NCBI GenBank assembly: GCA_002395905.1 | Contig: DGVK01000086.1 | Location: 190 to 18,957, forward strand | Reading direction: 5' to 3' | From: Verrucomicrobia bacterium UBA4286 | GTDB lineage: Bacteria > Verrucomicrobiota > Kiritimatiellia > RFP12 > UBA1067 | Length of the DNA: 18,768 bases | In this document: piece by piece, positions 1 to 7,744 of the stretch | Layout: every line of letters starts with the position of its first letter | Numbering within the stretch: position 1 is the first letter of the stretch | Position numbers and translations under genes: made by a program | The notes under the pieces: generated by a model | Database searches by the model: none | What the model saw: the letters and a program-made list of their open reading frames with translations, nothing else | What the model was told of the DNA's origin: nothing

Positions 1-172
1 CAAAGCCTGACGGACGCGCTGTAGGCGGTCTTTGCCCCGCGATACGCGCGATTTCTGAGGCATCCATCGCGGCGGCGCGTCATACATCCAATTTCTGCGA
101 TTTGAGGCTAAAAACCACTTGAGAACACCCAACTCCTGAACAAGGAGAACAAGAACAAGGAGAACAAAAACT
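1..172 (+). other. Leader region with possible end of an upstream gene
   Basis: Frame 1 reads QSLTDAL and then TAG at 22-24, which could be the tail of a gene entering from the left, but eight codons cannot prove it. I see no convincing terminator or -35/-10 pair between 25 and 137. The end of this stretch is a duplicated ribosome binding site listed separately. Confidence 0.25.
133..167 (+). promoter_or_regulatory. Tandemly duplicated ribosome binding site with a possible anti-SD
   Basis: The 15-mer GAACAAGGAGAACAA occurs twice back to back, at 138-152 and 153-167, giving two AAGGAG sites (142-147 and 157-162). The second lies 10 bases before the ATG at 173 and decides that start. CTCCT at 133-137 can pair with AGGAG at 143-147 through a 5-base loop, or alternatively with the second copy. 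This is seen directly; any translational control role is inference. Confidence 0.6.
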
Positions 173-2029
173 ATGAAGAAACTACTAATGATGACATGCG
201 CGGCGGCTATCGCTGCGTTGGGCGGTCTGTCCGTTCGGGCAGAAGACATCTACAGCAACGCCTACTTCTGGTTTCGCGGCATGGCGGCGGATGCCAACGG
301 CAACGGCATATATGACAAGGGCGAAATGCGCGATGCGCTCGGCGGCACATGGATGCCGGTGGGAAATGCATTCGGCACCAGCGGCATCATCTACACAAAT
401 GAACTGGTTCGGCTCCCGTATCGCGGCGTTGACCGGATGATGCAGACGCTCTACTTTCCGCAGACGACGGTCGTGACGAACTCCAACGGCTGGGGATACA
501 TGGATTCGTCGTCGTTCCACATCAGCGGACTTCTTTCGAAATGCATGACCAACACGGCGGAGAACGCGCACTACGCATTCGCCATCCGCTTTCGTCCCGA
601 CTTGACCCAGCCGCACACGAACTATTCGTGGATCGTGAGCCTTGGGCATTGGAGCAAGACAAAGAACGGCATTATGCTAGGGTTCGGCTCTAAGTTCACG
701 CGCACCGTCAATGCTGGCGGCGGCACAACCAGGCAAATCCTTGCGCGTCCATACATATTCTACGGCGGCGCGGCATGGACCCCGTCGAGCAGCAGCATGT
801 CCGAACCGGCCGCCAACGCGCCGTTCTTTGCATTGGGCGAGTGGAACGACGTCGTTGTCAGTGTAAGCGGGCGGACGATGACGCTGCTTGTTTCCCGTGC
901 CAACAGCAATGCAGACATCACGGAGGCCATGCGTTCGGCTTCGTCGAAGTTCATGACAACAGTGAACAGCTTCACGGTCGGATCCGCGTACAATCTCGCG
1001 CCGGGAGACAACGGGCTTGTGCGGTTCGTGTCGGAAGAAGCGAACGGCAAGCGTGTTGCATGGAACAGCACCTATACGGGGACATCCAATAACACATGGA
1101 AGCGTTTCCGCGGCAGCATCCAGAGTTTCGCCGCGTGGACGAACTCGCTTACGGTCGCGCAGATGCGCGAGGCGGTGGCGTGGCCGCGCACCGACCTGTG
1201 GCGAGTGGGCGTTGAGAACGACGGCGTGGGCGAGTTCCACGGCGGAACGGGCGACGTTGTGGTGGATGCCGACCGATGGAACGTGCCGAAGTCGATTTCG
1301 GCAGGCGAGAGCGTGACGTTCAAGTTTCCGCTGGATGCGACGGGCGAGGCGGAGATGAACGAGGAGTTCAGGCTGAAGTCGACATCCGATTCCTCTGCTG
1401 CGGACGTCCAGGTGGCGGTGAACGGCACTGTCATAGACAGGAAGACAGTTTCGCCGGGCGGCGAGAAGTACTGGTTCGTGCCGGAGAATGTTCTTCAGGC
1501 CGGGGTGACGAACACGCTCACGGTCGTGCGCACGGACGGCGGAGCCGGGGCGTTCAAGATCGATGCATTGGCATTCGGCGGTTCGCTCCAGTACGGCAGA
1601 CGCGACAATTCCTTTAATGAATTCGTGCGAGAGTACGATGCGCCAAACACATACGACCTCGTCGGCGGCAACTGGTTCGACGGCCGGCGCATTATATTCG
1701 GGCAGGGGGCTTCAAGCGGCAATTTGCAGTACACGAACATTGTCGTGAAGTTCTCTGTTCCGGAGCGCCAGCGCCAGATGTACCGCTGGAAGCTCAAATG
1801 GCGTTGCACGGGTGATGGCTACACGATAACGCCCGTTCTCAACGGCAGGAGCCTTGGCAACTTCGCGTCTGGCGCGACGGAACATGAAATCAAACTGGAG
1901 GACGATGTGCTTCAGGCTGACAACGTGCTGAACATGATCAACAATGGACGCGGGAGTTCCTATGTGGGCGTAGACTACATCAGGCTGTCGATGCACGAGA
2001 AGAAGGGGCTGATTGTCATTGTGAAATAA
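173..2029 (+). CDS. Secreted LamG-like protein with EF-hand loop and two C-terminal beta-sandwich modules
   Basis: The 618-residue product begins with a clear signal peptide (charged MKKLL, hydrophobic core, likely cleavage near VRA-ED at 23/24). Residues 40-51 read DANGNGIYDKGE, which fits a 12-residue EF-hand calcium loop (D1, N3, N5, G6, E12). About residues 110-335 look like a concanavalin A/LamG-type sandwich ('FAIRFRPD', 'WIVSLGHWS', 'GEWNDVVVSVSGRTMTLLV'). Residues about 342-475 and 476-618 look like two related carbohydrate-binding-like modules, each with a 'VNG/LNG ... VLQA ... N.L ... D.(L)' pattern. No catalytic domain and no C-terminal anchor are visible. It is probably an exported glycan-binding or surface protein; the substrate is unknown. 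It stands alone, since the next gene has its own promoter 350 bases on. Confidence 0.75.
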   Translation: MKKLLMMTCAAAIAALGGLSVRAEDIYSNAYFWFRGMAADANGNGIYDKGEMRDALGGTWMPVGNAFGTSGIIYTNELVRLPYRGVDRMMQTLYFPQTTVVTNSNGWGYMDSSSFHISGLLSKCMTNTAENAHYAFAIRFRPDLTQPHTNYSWIVSLGHWSKTKNGIMLGFGSKFTRTVNAGGGTTRQILARPYIFYGGAAWTPSSSSMSEPAANAPFFALGEWNDVVVSVSGRTMTLLVSRANSNADITEAMRSASSKFMTTVNSFTVGSAYNLAPGDNGLVRFVSEEANGKRVAWNSTYTGTSNNTWKRFRGSIQSFAAWTNSLTVAQMREAVAWPRTDLWRVGVENDGVGEFHGGTGDVVVDADRWNVPKSISAGESVTFKFPLDATGEAEMNEEFRLKSTSDSSAADVQVAVNGTVIDRKTVSPGGEKYWFVPENVLQAGVTNTLTVVRTDGGAGAFKIDALAFGGSLQYGRRDNSFNEFVREYDAPNTYDLVGGNWFDGRRIIFGQGASSGNLQYTNIVVKFSVPERQRQMYRWKLKWRCTGDGYTITPVLNGRSLGNFASGATEHEIKLEDDVLQADNVLNMINNGRGSSYVGVDYIRLSMHEKKGLIVIVK

Positions 2030-2047
2030 CGTTAAAGCAAGGTCGGG

Positions 2048-2096
2048 TTCGGGTGAAGGAGCGTAGCGACTGAGCGCCGAAAGCATATCGCCCGAA
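2048..2096. repeat. Long-loop inverted repeat after the LamG-like gene
   Basis: TTCGGGTGA at 2048-2056 pairs with TCGCCCGAA at 2088-2096 (9 pairs, one G-T), followed by four more A residues. The 31-base loop is too long for a typical intrinsic terminator, and there is no T tract on the + strand. It may be an edge of a decayed mobile element or a weak transcript-end structure. Confidence 0.35.
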
Positions 2097-2099
2097 AAA

Positions 2100-2316
2100 A
2101 CTAGTGCCTGTCCCCCGTCCCGATCAGGCGGGGACAGGAACGCGGGGACAGTCACTCGGTTGACGTCATCCTTGATCGCATGCGTTCGCGGATGTACGAC
2201 CTCAGCCAGTTCGGAAAGACATTCAAGGAGACGTTCGGCCGCATATTCCGCCGGAGGCGGCCGTGGTGCGGAAATCTGTGGGAAGGGCGCTTCAGAGTCG
2301 ACTAGTGCCTGTCCCC
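2100..2316. mobile_element. Decayed RAYT/REP-type element bounded by a 16-base repeat
   Basis: ACTAGTGCCTGTCCCC occurs at 2100-2115 and again at 2301-2316. Inside, CCTGTCCCC (2107-2115) pairs with GGGGACAGG (2130-2138) as a 9-bp hairpin arm, and a near-copy in reverse, GGGGACAGTCACT, lies at 2144-2156. From memory, GTGCCTGTCCCC-type ends commonly accompany Y1 (HUH) transposase genes in diverse bacteria. The transposase tail at 2162-2305 runs into the right-hand repeat, which supports one element that has lost most of its coding length. No copy elsewhere in the window is complete. Confidence 0.6.
2162..2305 (+). pseudogene. Remnant of a REP-associated (Y1/HUH) transposase
   Basis: This frame encodes about 47 residues ending in TAG at 2303-2305. 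It contains 'MRSRMYDLSQFGKTFKE' and 'GNLWEGRFRV', which match the pattern of Y1_Tnp/RAYT transposases just before and at their 'G.LWE.RF' motif. The N-terminal part with the HUH histidines and the region with the catalytic tyrosine are not present upstream, and no start codon with a ribosome binding site is visible. It is a broken internal or C-terminal fragment, not a functional gene. The stop falls inside the 16-base repeat. Confidence 0.65.
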
Positions 2317-2345
2317 GGTTTGGGCGAAGTCTTGCCCACGCTTTG

Positions 2346-2360
2346 CCAATTGTCAATTGG
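2346..2360. promoter_or_regulatory. CCAATTG-T-CAATTGG palindrome upstream of the envelope operon promoter
   Basis: CCAATTG (2346-2352) and CAATTGG (2354-2360) are perfect inverted arms around one T. The stretch can also be read as three 7-base repeats (CCAATTG TCAATTG GGAATTG). It ends 16 bases before the -35 element, a position suitable for an activator or repressor site. The role is inference. Confidence 0.35.
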
Positions 2361-2376
2361 GAATTGGTGCCGGTGT

Positions 2377-2406
2377 TTGACAGACCGGAAGGGGTTTTGG
2401 TAAACT
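2377..2406 (+). promoter_or_regulatory. Sigma-70-like promoter of the envelope operon
   Basis: A perfect TTGACA -35 (2377-2382) is followed after 18 bases by TAAACT (2401-2406), which is preceded by TGG to make an extended -10. Transcription would start near 2413, leaving an untranslated leader of about 87 bases before the ATG at 2500. No other good promoter is seen before the next three genes. Confidence 0.6.
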
Positions 2407-2499
2407 ATCAACGGCTTTGTCCGGAAAAGGCTCCGCCGCCGCGCGGCTCTGCTTTCGCAAGCTTTGCCAAACTTCAACCAACACCAAGGAAAACGCAAT

Positions 2500-3057
2500 A
2501 TGAACATGCTTCGCACAACCCTTACCGTGGCCCTCGCGGCCTCCTTCACCCTCGGTTTCACAGGATGTGCCACGGCGACCCGCCGCTACGCAGCGGGCGA
2601 GACGCGCCAGACAGTGAGCGGATTCTCTGAAGAGGATATAAGCGACACCGTCTCGCGTGCCATCCAGAGCATCTGCTCGCAGGACCGCATCAAGACGCAG
2701 CCCGGCGCGAACAGGGCGGTCGTCGTCGTCGAGGACGTGACGAACGATACGCTTTCGCGCGGACGCGACGCGGGAGCTCTCGCCGAGGCGCTCGGCCAGT
2801 CGCTTCGCGAAGAACTCACCAACGGCGGGAAAGTCGTCGTCTACAACAAGGAGGCCGCCGCCTACGCGACGGTTCGCGTCGAGCCGCAGTACGTCCTCAA
2901 GGGCCGCCTCACCCAGCGCAATCTGCGACAGGACGACGGCGACATGCAGATCGAATACAATCTCAACCTCACGCTCATCGACCTTCAGACGGGCCTTGAG
3001 TTCTGGCAGAAGCGCGTGCATGTCGGCAAGCTGGCCGACCGCCGCAACATCATGTAA
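2500..3057 (+). CDS. LpoB-like outer-membrane lipoprotein
   Basis: The product has 185 residues. It starts with a lipoprotein signal peptide whose lipobox is FTGC, lipidated at Cys23. The mature part follows the LpoB family layout: a 'GFSEEDI' segment, 'RAVVVVEDVTNDT', helix 'ALAEALGQSLREELTNGGKVVVYN', 'QYVLKGRLTQ', 'YNLNLTLIDLQTGLEFWQK'. In Enterobacteria LpoB activates the peptidoglycan synthase PBP1B from the outer membrane; many homologues elsewhere have no known role. I chose the ATG at 2500 because AAGGA at 2486-2490 sits 9 bases ahead; an in-frame TTG at 2464 lacks such a site. It is the first gene of a four-gene operon, 35 bases before the next. No PBP gene lies nearby, so activation of a PBP is not shown. 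Confidence 0.75.
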   Translation: MNMLRTTLTVALAASFTLGFTGCATATRRYAAGETRQTVSGFSEEDISDTVSRAIQSICSQDRIKTQPGANRAVVVVEDVTNDTLSRGRDAGALAEALGQSLREELTNGGKVVVYNKEAAAYATVRVEPQYVLKGRLTQRNLRQDDGDMQIEYNLNLTLIDLQTGLEFWQKRVHVGKLADRRNIM

Positions 3058-3092
3058 ATCCGACGCAAAACAAAACAAGGAAGGAGTCCACA

Positions 3093-4394
3093 ATGAAACT
3101 TCAAATCGCAGTCGCGGCGCTTGCCGCAGCAGCCGTTTCCTTCGCGCAGGAGGCCGCGCCCGACGGCGCCGAGGCCAACAAGGATGTCACCGTCACGGTG
3201 AATGCCAAGGACAGCCTTGATGACGCTTTTGCGGAATACGCCGAGAAGCGCGGCTTCACCTACGGCGAAAAAACCGCGAAGGGCAGCATATACTATAAAG
3301 GAATGGCCGCCGTCGACCAGAGCGTCGAATCGGCGACGTTCATCAAGTCCCGCTCCTTCGCCTACGAACGCGCCTATCTCAACGCGCTCAACGCGTATGT
3401 CATGGACTTTTTCGGACGCGAGACCGCGGCGGCCTACATGGAGACTTTCGGCAACCAGTCGAGCGACGCCGAGGTGCCGCCTACGATGACGCCCGCAGGC
3501 CTTATGGAGAAGATCGGCATGCTCGCCGACGCGAAGCTCAACCAGGCGCTCGCCGCCGCAGGCGTCGACCCGTCGCGCTACGAGGGCGCGCCGATTCTTG
3601 AGAAGCGCAAGCTCGCGCAGGAGACCATCGTGAAAAGCTCGCTCAAGAAGGCGCTCCACACCTCTTCCGGCTGCCTGCCGGTCAAGACGTTCGAGTCCCG
3701 TGGAACCGACGGCCGCTACTACATCGGCGTCGTGGTGCGTGTAGGCGCCGACTGCACGACCCTCGCCAACGCCTTCAGGCTCAAGAAGCGCCCGGCGCTC
3801 AGCCGCGAAGGAGGTCTTACCGTCAAGGAGGCTCTGCCCGAAACGGCCGAAGAGATGGTGCAGACGTTCGGCGTGAGACTCTACTTCGACGAGACGGGAA
3901 CCCCCGCGCTCCTCAGCTTCGGGCAGTTCGGCTCGGCCTACACCGGCAAAAGCGCCCGTATGGCCGAACGCGCCGAGGCGCAGGCCCAGAAGCAGGCGCG
4001 CGCGCTCGCGGACTCCGCCCTCACGATGTTCATCAACAGCTTCGCCGACGCCTCCGAACAGTCGGACCTCTCCGAGGATTTCGAATCGTCCATAACCTTT
4101 AAGGCCGACGGCGACGCGACCGCCGAGGATGTTTCGAAGATCGTCGACATCTACCGCAGCAAGATCAAGCAGACCGGCTCCGACACAATGAAGGGCCGCA
4201 CGACCGTCTACGACCGCTTCGTTACGCATCCTTCGGGCCAGCGCGTCGCGGTATGCGTGCGCCGCTGGAGCTTCGGCCAGGTCGATGCGGTGAACGAGGT
4301 TCTTTCCGGACCGCGGCCGCAGGCGCCGAAACCCCAGGAGCAGAAGAAAACCTACGACAGCGGCGTTCGCTCGAGCCGCACCTACGACTTCTGA
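3093..4394 (+). CDS. Secreted protein of unknown function, operon with LpoB-like gene
   Basis: The 433-residue protein has a signal peptide with likely cleavage after SFA (residue 18). There is no lipobox and no later membrane segment. The first part contains 'FTYGEKTAKGSIYYKGMAAVDQS' and a helix-rich stretch with 'FAYERAYLNALNAYVMDFFGRETA'; a long Ala/Glu/Lys helix ('AERAEAQAQKQARALADSALTMFINSF') occurs near residues 290-316, and the tail is Pro/Gln-rich. It could belong to the uncharacterised DUF6844-type proteins that I recall near LpoB/CsgG-type genes, but I cannot confirm this. AAGGAAGGAG just ahead fixes the start. The setting implies a periplasmic partner of the neighbouring lipoproteins; no activity can be assigned. 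Confidence 0.7.
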   Translation: MKLQIAVAALAAAAVSFAQEAAPDGAEANKDVTVTVNAKDSLDDAFAEYAEKRGFTYGEKTAKGSIYYKGMAAVDQSVESATFIKSRSFAYERAYLNALNAYVMDFFGRETAAAYMETFGNQSSDAEVPPTMTPAGLMEKIGMLADAKLNQALAAAGVDPSRYEGAPILEKRKLAQETIVKSSLKKALHTSSGCLPVKTFESRGTDGRYYIGVVVRVGADCTTLANAFRLKKRPALSREGGLTVKEALPETAEEMVQTFGVRLYFDETGTPALLSFGQFGSAYTGKSARMAERAEAQAQKQARALADSALTMFINSFADASEQSDLSEDFESSITFKADGDATAEDVSKIVDIYRSKIKQTGSDTMKGRTTVYDRFVTHPSGQRVAVCVRRWSFGQVDAVNEVLSGPRPQAPKPQEQKKTYDSGVRSSRTYDF

Positions 4395-4425
4395 TCTGCC
4401 ACTCCGAAAAGAAAGGCGTCTCGTT

Positions 4426-5709
4426 ATGACAAGGCTTAAGATTGCGGCGGCGTGCCTTTTCGCCGCGCTCGGGGCTTTCGCCCAGGTGAAGGATGACGTT
4501 CTCGTCGCGACCGGCGTGGCCTCGACATACAGGGGCGCCGTGAACGAGGCTCTCGTCTCGGCGCTCGAACAGCACGACGGCATCCAGGTGTCGTCCACCG
4601 AGGTCGCGGCCATGACAGCCAGTTCCTCTGGCGTGTCGACAAGGACCAACGGCTCGCTCGACGAGACCGAGAAGCAGGAGTCCGACGACGCGATCGCGAA
4701 GGCGATGCAGAAGTGGGCGAAGGGGAAGATATCGAGCTACACGGTCCTTTCCGACGTCTACGACGAGGCGAGCCGCAAATACCGCGTCGAGGTGGAGGTC
4801 CACTTCCCCGGCCGCTATGTCGTCGGCCGCGACCCCGACGCCCTGCGCCGCATGGCCGTCACCACCTTCAACGTGAGAGGCCGCAGCTTTTCGTGGTACG
4901 GCCAGAGCGTCGATTCCGTCGAATGGTCGACCGCCCTCGCGAACCAGCTCAACGTCTGCCTCACGCAGACGCGCAAGTTCACGATGCTCGACCGCAGCTT
5001 CGACCGCGAGATCAACGCCGAGCTTGCGAGGCTTTCATCGGCCAACGCCGCCCCGCAGGACGCCATCCGCCTGAACCAGAAGCTCGGCACCGACTATCTC
5101 GTCGTCGGTGAAGTGGCTCTTGGCGATGTCGCCGCGCCGCCGGTGAATCCCTATACGGGCCGTCCCATGTCCGCCGCTCCGAATGTCTTCGCCGAGATCA
5201 ACTACCGCGTCCTTCTCGCGCCGACCGGCCAGCTCAAGTGGTCCGACACCGTGCGCCTCGACGCCGCGCAGTTCGCCTCGGCCGATGTGCGTTCGTTCAT
5301 TTCGGCGACCGCCGAGGCCGCCGCCCGCGCGATATGCGACGGTATGATGAACGACATTCTTCCTTTCGAGGTGACCGCGATCAAGAGCGGAATGCTCGTC
5401 ATCGGCGAGGGCGGCAGGCAGCTCTCGGTCGGCGAGCGCTTTACCGTATGCGCGCTCGGCGACGAAGTGACCGACAGCCGCACGGGAGAAGTCATCGACG
5501 TGATGGAGATCCCCGTCGCGACCGCCGAGATCGTGAGCGTGCAGACCAAGCTCAGCTACGCGCGCGTGATCGAGGGCGACGCCTCGCAGGTGACGGTCGG
5601 CGCGCGCCTCAGGCGCATTCCCGTGCCTGCGGCAGGCCCTGCCGCCGACATCCCTGTAACAACCACGATCAAGTCCAACGGACAGGGCGGTGTGGTCGTG
5701 CCGTTCTGA
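4426..5709 (+). CDS. Secreted FlgT/CsgG-like three-domain protein
   Basis: The 427 residues begin with a signal peptide (cleavage near AFA-Q at 19/20). Residues about 23-140 resemble the FlgT N-terminal type domain ('VLVATGVASTYRGAVNEALVSALEQHDGIQV'). About 142-300 resemble the CsgG/TolB-like fold seen in envelope lipoproteins ('MAVTTFNV ... LANQLNVCLTQTRKFTMLDRSF ... LGTDYLVVGEV'). About 315-400 resemble FlgT_C ('GMLVIGEGGRQLSVGERFTV ... SRTGEVIDV'). In Vibrio, FlgT is a periplasmic ring part at the flagellum base, but no flagellar gene is present here. The gene lies 31 bases after its neighbour and 26 before the next. The likely place of action is the periplasm, perhaps as an assembly platform. 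It lacks the lipobox cysteine of true CsgG. Confidence 0.65.
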   Translation: MTRLKIAAACLFAALGAFAQVKDDVLVATGVASTYRGAVNEALVSALEQHDGIQVSSTEVAAMTASSSGVSTRTNGSLDETEKQESDDAIAKAMQKWAKGKISSYTVLSDVYDEASRKYRVEVEVHFPGRYVVGRDPDALRRMAVTTFNVRGRSFSWYGQSVDSVEWSTALANQLNVCLTQTRKFTMLDRSFDREINAELARLSSANAAPQDAIRLNQKLGTDYLVVGEVALGDVAAPPVNPYTGRPMSAAPNVFAEINYRVLLAPTGQLKWSDTVRLDAAQFASADVRSFISATAEAAARAICDGMMNDILPFEVTAIKSGMLVIGEGGRQLSVGERFTVCALGDEVTDSRTGEVIDVMEIPVATAEIVSVQTKLSYARVIEGDASQVTVGARLRRIPVPAAGPAADIPVTTTIKSNGQGGVVVPF

Positions 5710-5735
5710 TGTATCAAACCCGGGGACAGCCAAAT

Positions 5736-7175
5736 ATGAAGAAGCTCATACCCGTCGTTGCGGCGCTGGCGATGGCCGGCTGCCGCACGGTCGATGACGT
5801 GATCGTCGACTACCGTGCGAACATCTCCGGCGGCAACTACGCCGCCGCCGCGAAGGAGCCGGAAGAACTCGCCGCCAAGGAGAACGGCGACCGTCTCATG
5901 TGGCGGCTCATGGCCGCCTCGGCCTACGACCTCTCTGGCGAGACCGAAAAAGCCCTCGACAACTTCGATGTCGCCGAGGATATAATGATCGCGAACGACC
6001 AGACGTCCGTTTTCGGGCAGACCGCCGCCGCCGCCAACGCGATGATGCTCAACGACAGGTTTTTCCCCTACGACGGCGGCGGACAGGACCGTATCTTCAC
6101 CTGCCTCTACAAGGCAATCGGCTATGGAACGCGAAGCGATTTCGCCGCCGCGCGCACAGAGTTGAACCGCGCGGCGCAGCATCAGGAGAACTGGCTTTGG
6201 GAACGCCGCAAGGATCTCGCCGCCGCCGACGAGCGCATGGACAAAGAAGCCGCCGCATATGCCAAGGAGAAGAGCGAAGGCAACTCGTCCGGCGACGGCC
6301 AGAGCACCGGCGTCGCCGTGCAGAACGCCATGAAGGACGGCTCGTTCGCGACGACGGTCAAGGAATACTTCATGTTCGACATATTTACGTCGGGCGTCCT
6401 TGATTCGCTCAAGCCCGCCGACTATCAGAACCCCTACGCGGCGCATGTCTGCGGCGTGTTCCGCTGGCTCAACGGCGACGGCGACGGCCGCGGCTATCTG
6501 CGCGACGCGGCGGCGCTGCGCCCGCAGAACTCGTTCGCCAGGCGCGACTTCTCATCCTGCGACCAGGGCTGGAAGCCGAAGAACCAGGTGTGGGTGTATG
6601 TGGAGGACGGCCTCTGCCCCGAGCGCGAGCAGCAGCGTATCGACCTGCCGCTTCTGCTCATCCCCTACGCCGGCAGATACGTGAAATATGCGGGCCTCTG
6701 CCTGCCGCGCCTCTTGGTGCGCCCGGCGGCGGCCTCGTCGTGGACCGCGGCCGGCGTGAACCTTGAGCAGCTCGCCGACGTCGACGCGCTCGCCAAGATA
6801 GAGTATGATGTGTATATGCGCGGCGCGCTCAAGCGCGAGATCACGCGCACGATCGTCGACGTCGGCGTGCAGGTCGCGCTCGGCATAGCGGCCGACCGTG
6901 CCACCGGCGTGACGCGCACCGCGCTCGTCGCGTCGCAGTATGCGGTCGCGGCCTACAGCATGGCGCGTCGCGGCGCAGACACGCGATGCTGGTCGGCCCT
7001 GCCGAAGTCGGTCTATGTGGCGCGCGTGGCGCGTCCGGCCGACGGCGTCCTCGATATCCGTGCCGACGGCATCCCCGCGGTGCAGGTCGATCTCAAGCCG
7101 GGCAATTCGATGGTGTTCGTCCGCAAGCCTTCGCGCGCGGCCGCGCCGTCGGTGAAGGTCGTCTCATGGCCATGA
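5736..7175 (+). CDS. Envelope lipoprotein with TPR-like N-terminal half
   Basis: The ATG at 5736 gives a 479-residue protein with a lipobox MAGC (lipidated Cys16); the frame is open far upstream, but only this start gives a signal peptide. Residues about 20-140 are helical with TPR character ('GGNYAAAAKEPEELAAKENGDRL', 'AYDLSGETEKALDNFDVAED'). A polar segment near 165-190 is followed by 'PYAAHVCGVFRWLNGDGDGRGYLRDAAALRP'. The C-terminal half has 'WVYVEDGLCPEREQQRIDLPLLL', a small-residue hydrophobic stretch ('VDVGVQVALGIAAD') and an IgG-like end. The layout is like the COG3014-type lipoproteins that accompany LpoB-like genes, as I recall. The start has only a weak GGGGA site (5722-5726). It closes the envelope operon and may be the outer-membrane scaffold of the four products. 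Confidence 0.65.
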   Translation: MKKLIPVVAALAMAGCRTVDDVIVDYRANISGGNYAAAAKEPEELAAKENGDRLMWRLMAASAYDLSGETEKALDNFDVAEDIMIANDQTSVFGQTAAAANAMMLNDRFFPYDGGGQDRIFTCLYKAIGYGTRSDFAAARTELNRAAQHQENWLWERRKDLAAADERMDKEAAAYAKEKSEGNSSGDGQSTGVAVQNAMKDGSFATTVKEYFMFDIFTSGVLDSLKPADYQNPYAAHVCGVFRWLNGDGDGRGYLRDAAALRPQNSFARRDFSSCDQGWKPKNQVWVYVEDGLCPEREQQRIDLPLLLIPYAGRYVKYAGLCLPRLLVRPAAASSWTAAGVNLEQLADVDALAKIEYDVYMRGALKREITRTIVDVGVQVALGIAADRATGVTRTALVASQYAVAAYSMARRGADTRCWSALPKSVYVARVARPADGVLDIRADGIPAVQVDLKPGNSMVFVRKPSRAAAPSVKVVSWP

Positions 7176-7188
7176 ACGGGAAATCATC

Positions 7189-7743
7189 ATGAAAATCAAG
7201 TTTCTTAAAGTCAAAGGTTCGTGGCGCGAGGTCGCCGACGCCGCGCGCACCACCATACGCCTCGACGAGGGTACGAAAGAACCAACCTCCAGATGGAAGA
7301 AGCGCATCCTTCTCGCGGAGCACTCCCCCGTCAGAAAGCTGTGCTTCAACTGGAAGTGGATCGACCTTCCCTACTGGGTGTCGGTCCATTTCGTGCGCCA
7401 CAAGTTCGGCATTGAGCATTTCGTCTCCACCCAGCGCAGCGACCGCACAGGCGTCCAGCGCGACGCCAACCGCCAGGACGCGCCCGTCATGCACGAGTGC
7501 TTCGCCAACGCCCAGGCCGTGATGTTCATTTCGCGCCGCAGGCTCTGCGGGCAGGCGAGCGCCGAAACGCGCGCGGCGTGGCGCGCCGTGGTGGACGCGA
7601 TCGCCGAAAAAGAGCCAGAGGTCGCGGCGTGCTGCGTGCCGGAGTGCGTCTACCGCGGGTTCTGCCCCGAGTTCAAGCCCTGCGGCTTCTGCGGGTCGCC
7701 CGCATGGGAAAAAGCGCTCGCCGCCTACCGCGAAGTCAAATAA
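7189..7743 (+). CDS. Diverged ThyX-like protein (FAD-dependent thymidylate synthase family)
   Basis: The 184-residue product carries 'EHSPVR' at 44-49 and 'RHKFGIEHFVS' at 70-80, which fits the ThyX signature RHRx7S except that the third residue is Lys. 'RRRLCGQASAETR' at 116-128 fits the later 'R...AQ.EIR' segment. ThyX makes dTMP from dUMP using FAD and methylene-tetrahydrofolate. The protein is shorter than typical ThyX (about 220-250 residues) and has a cysteine-rich tail (Cys148, 149, 153, 159, 165, 168). It may be a true short ThyX or a relative with another substrate. It begins 13 bases after the envelope operon and could be co-transcribed; its stop lies beside the rpoZ promoter. Confidence 0.6.
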   Translation: MKIKFLKVKGSWREVADAARTTIRLDEGTKEPTSRWKKRILLAEHSPVRKLCFNWKWIDLPYWVSVHFVRHKFGIEHFVSTQRSDRTGVQRDANRQDAPVMHECFANAQAVMFISRRRLCGQASAETRAAWRAVVDAIAEKEPEVAACCVPECVYRGFCPEFKPCGFCGSPAWEKALAAYREVK

Positions 7744-7744
7744 T

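Noticed and set aside
2048..2100. Intrinsic terminator of the LamG-like gene
   Set aside because: The stem has a 31-base loop and is followed by A rather than T on the + strand; kept only as an inverted repeat.
2985..4649. Long open frame of over 500 codons on the - strand
   Set aside because: It lies opposite two well-supported + strand genes with signal peptides and ribosome sites. GC-rich third positions open the reverse frame. Its product is Arg/Gly/Val-rich with no recognisable motif.
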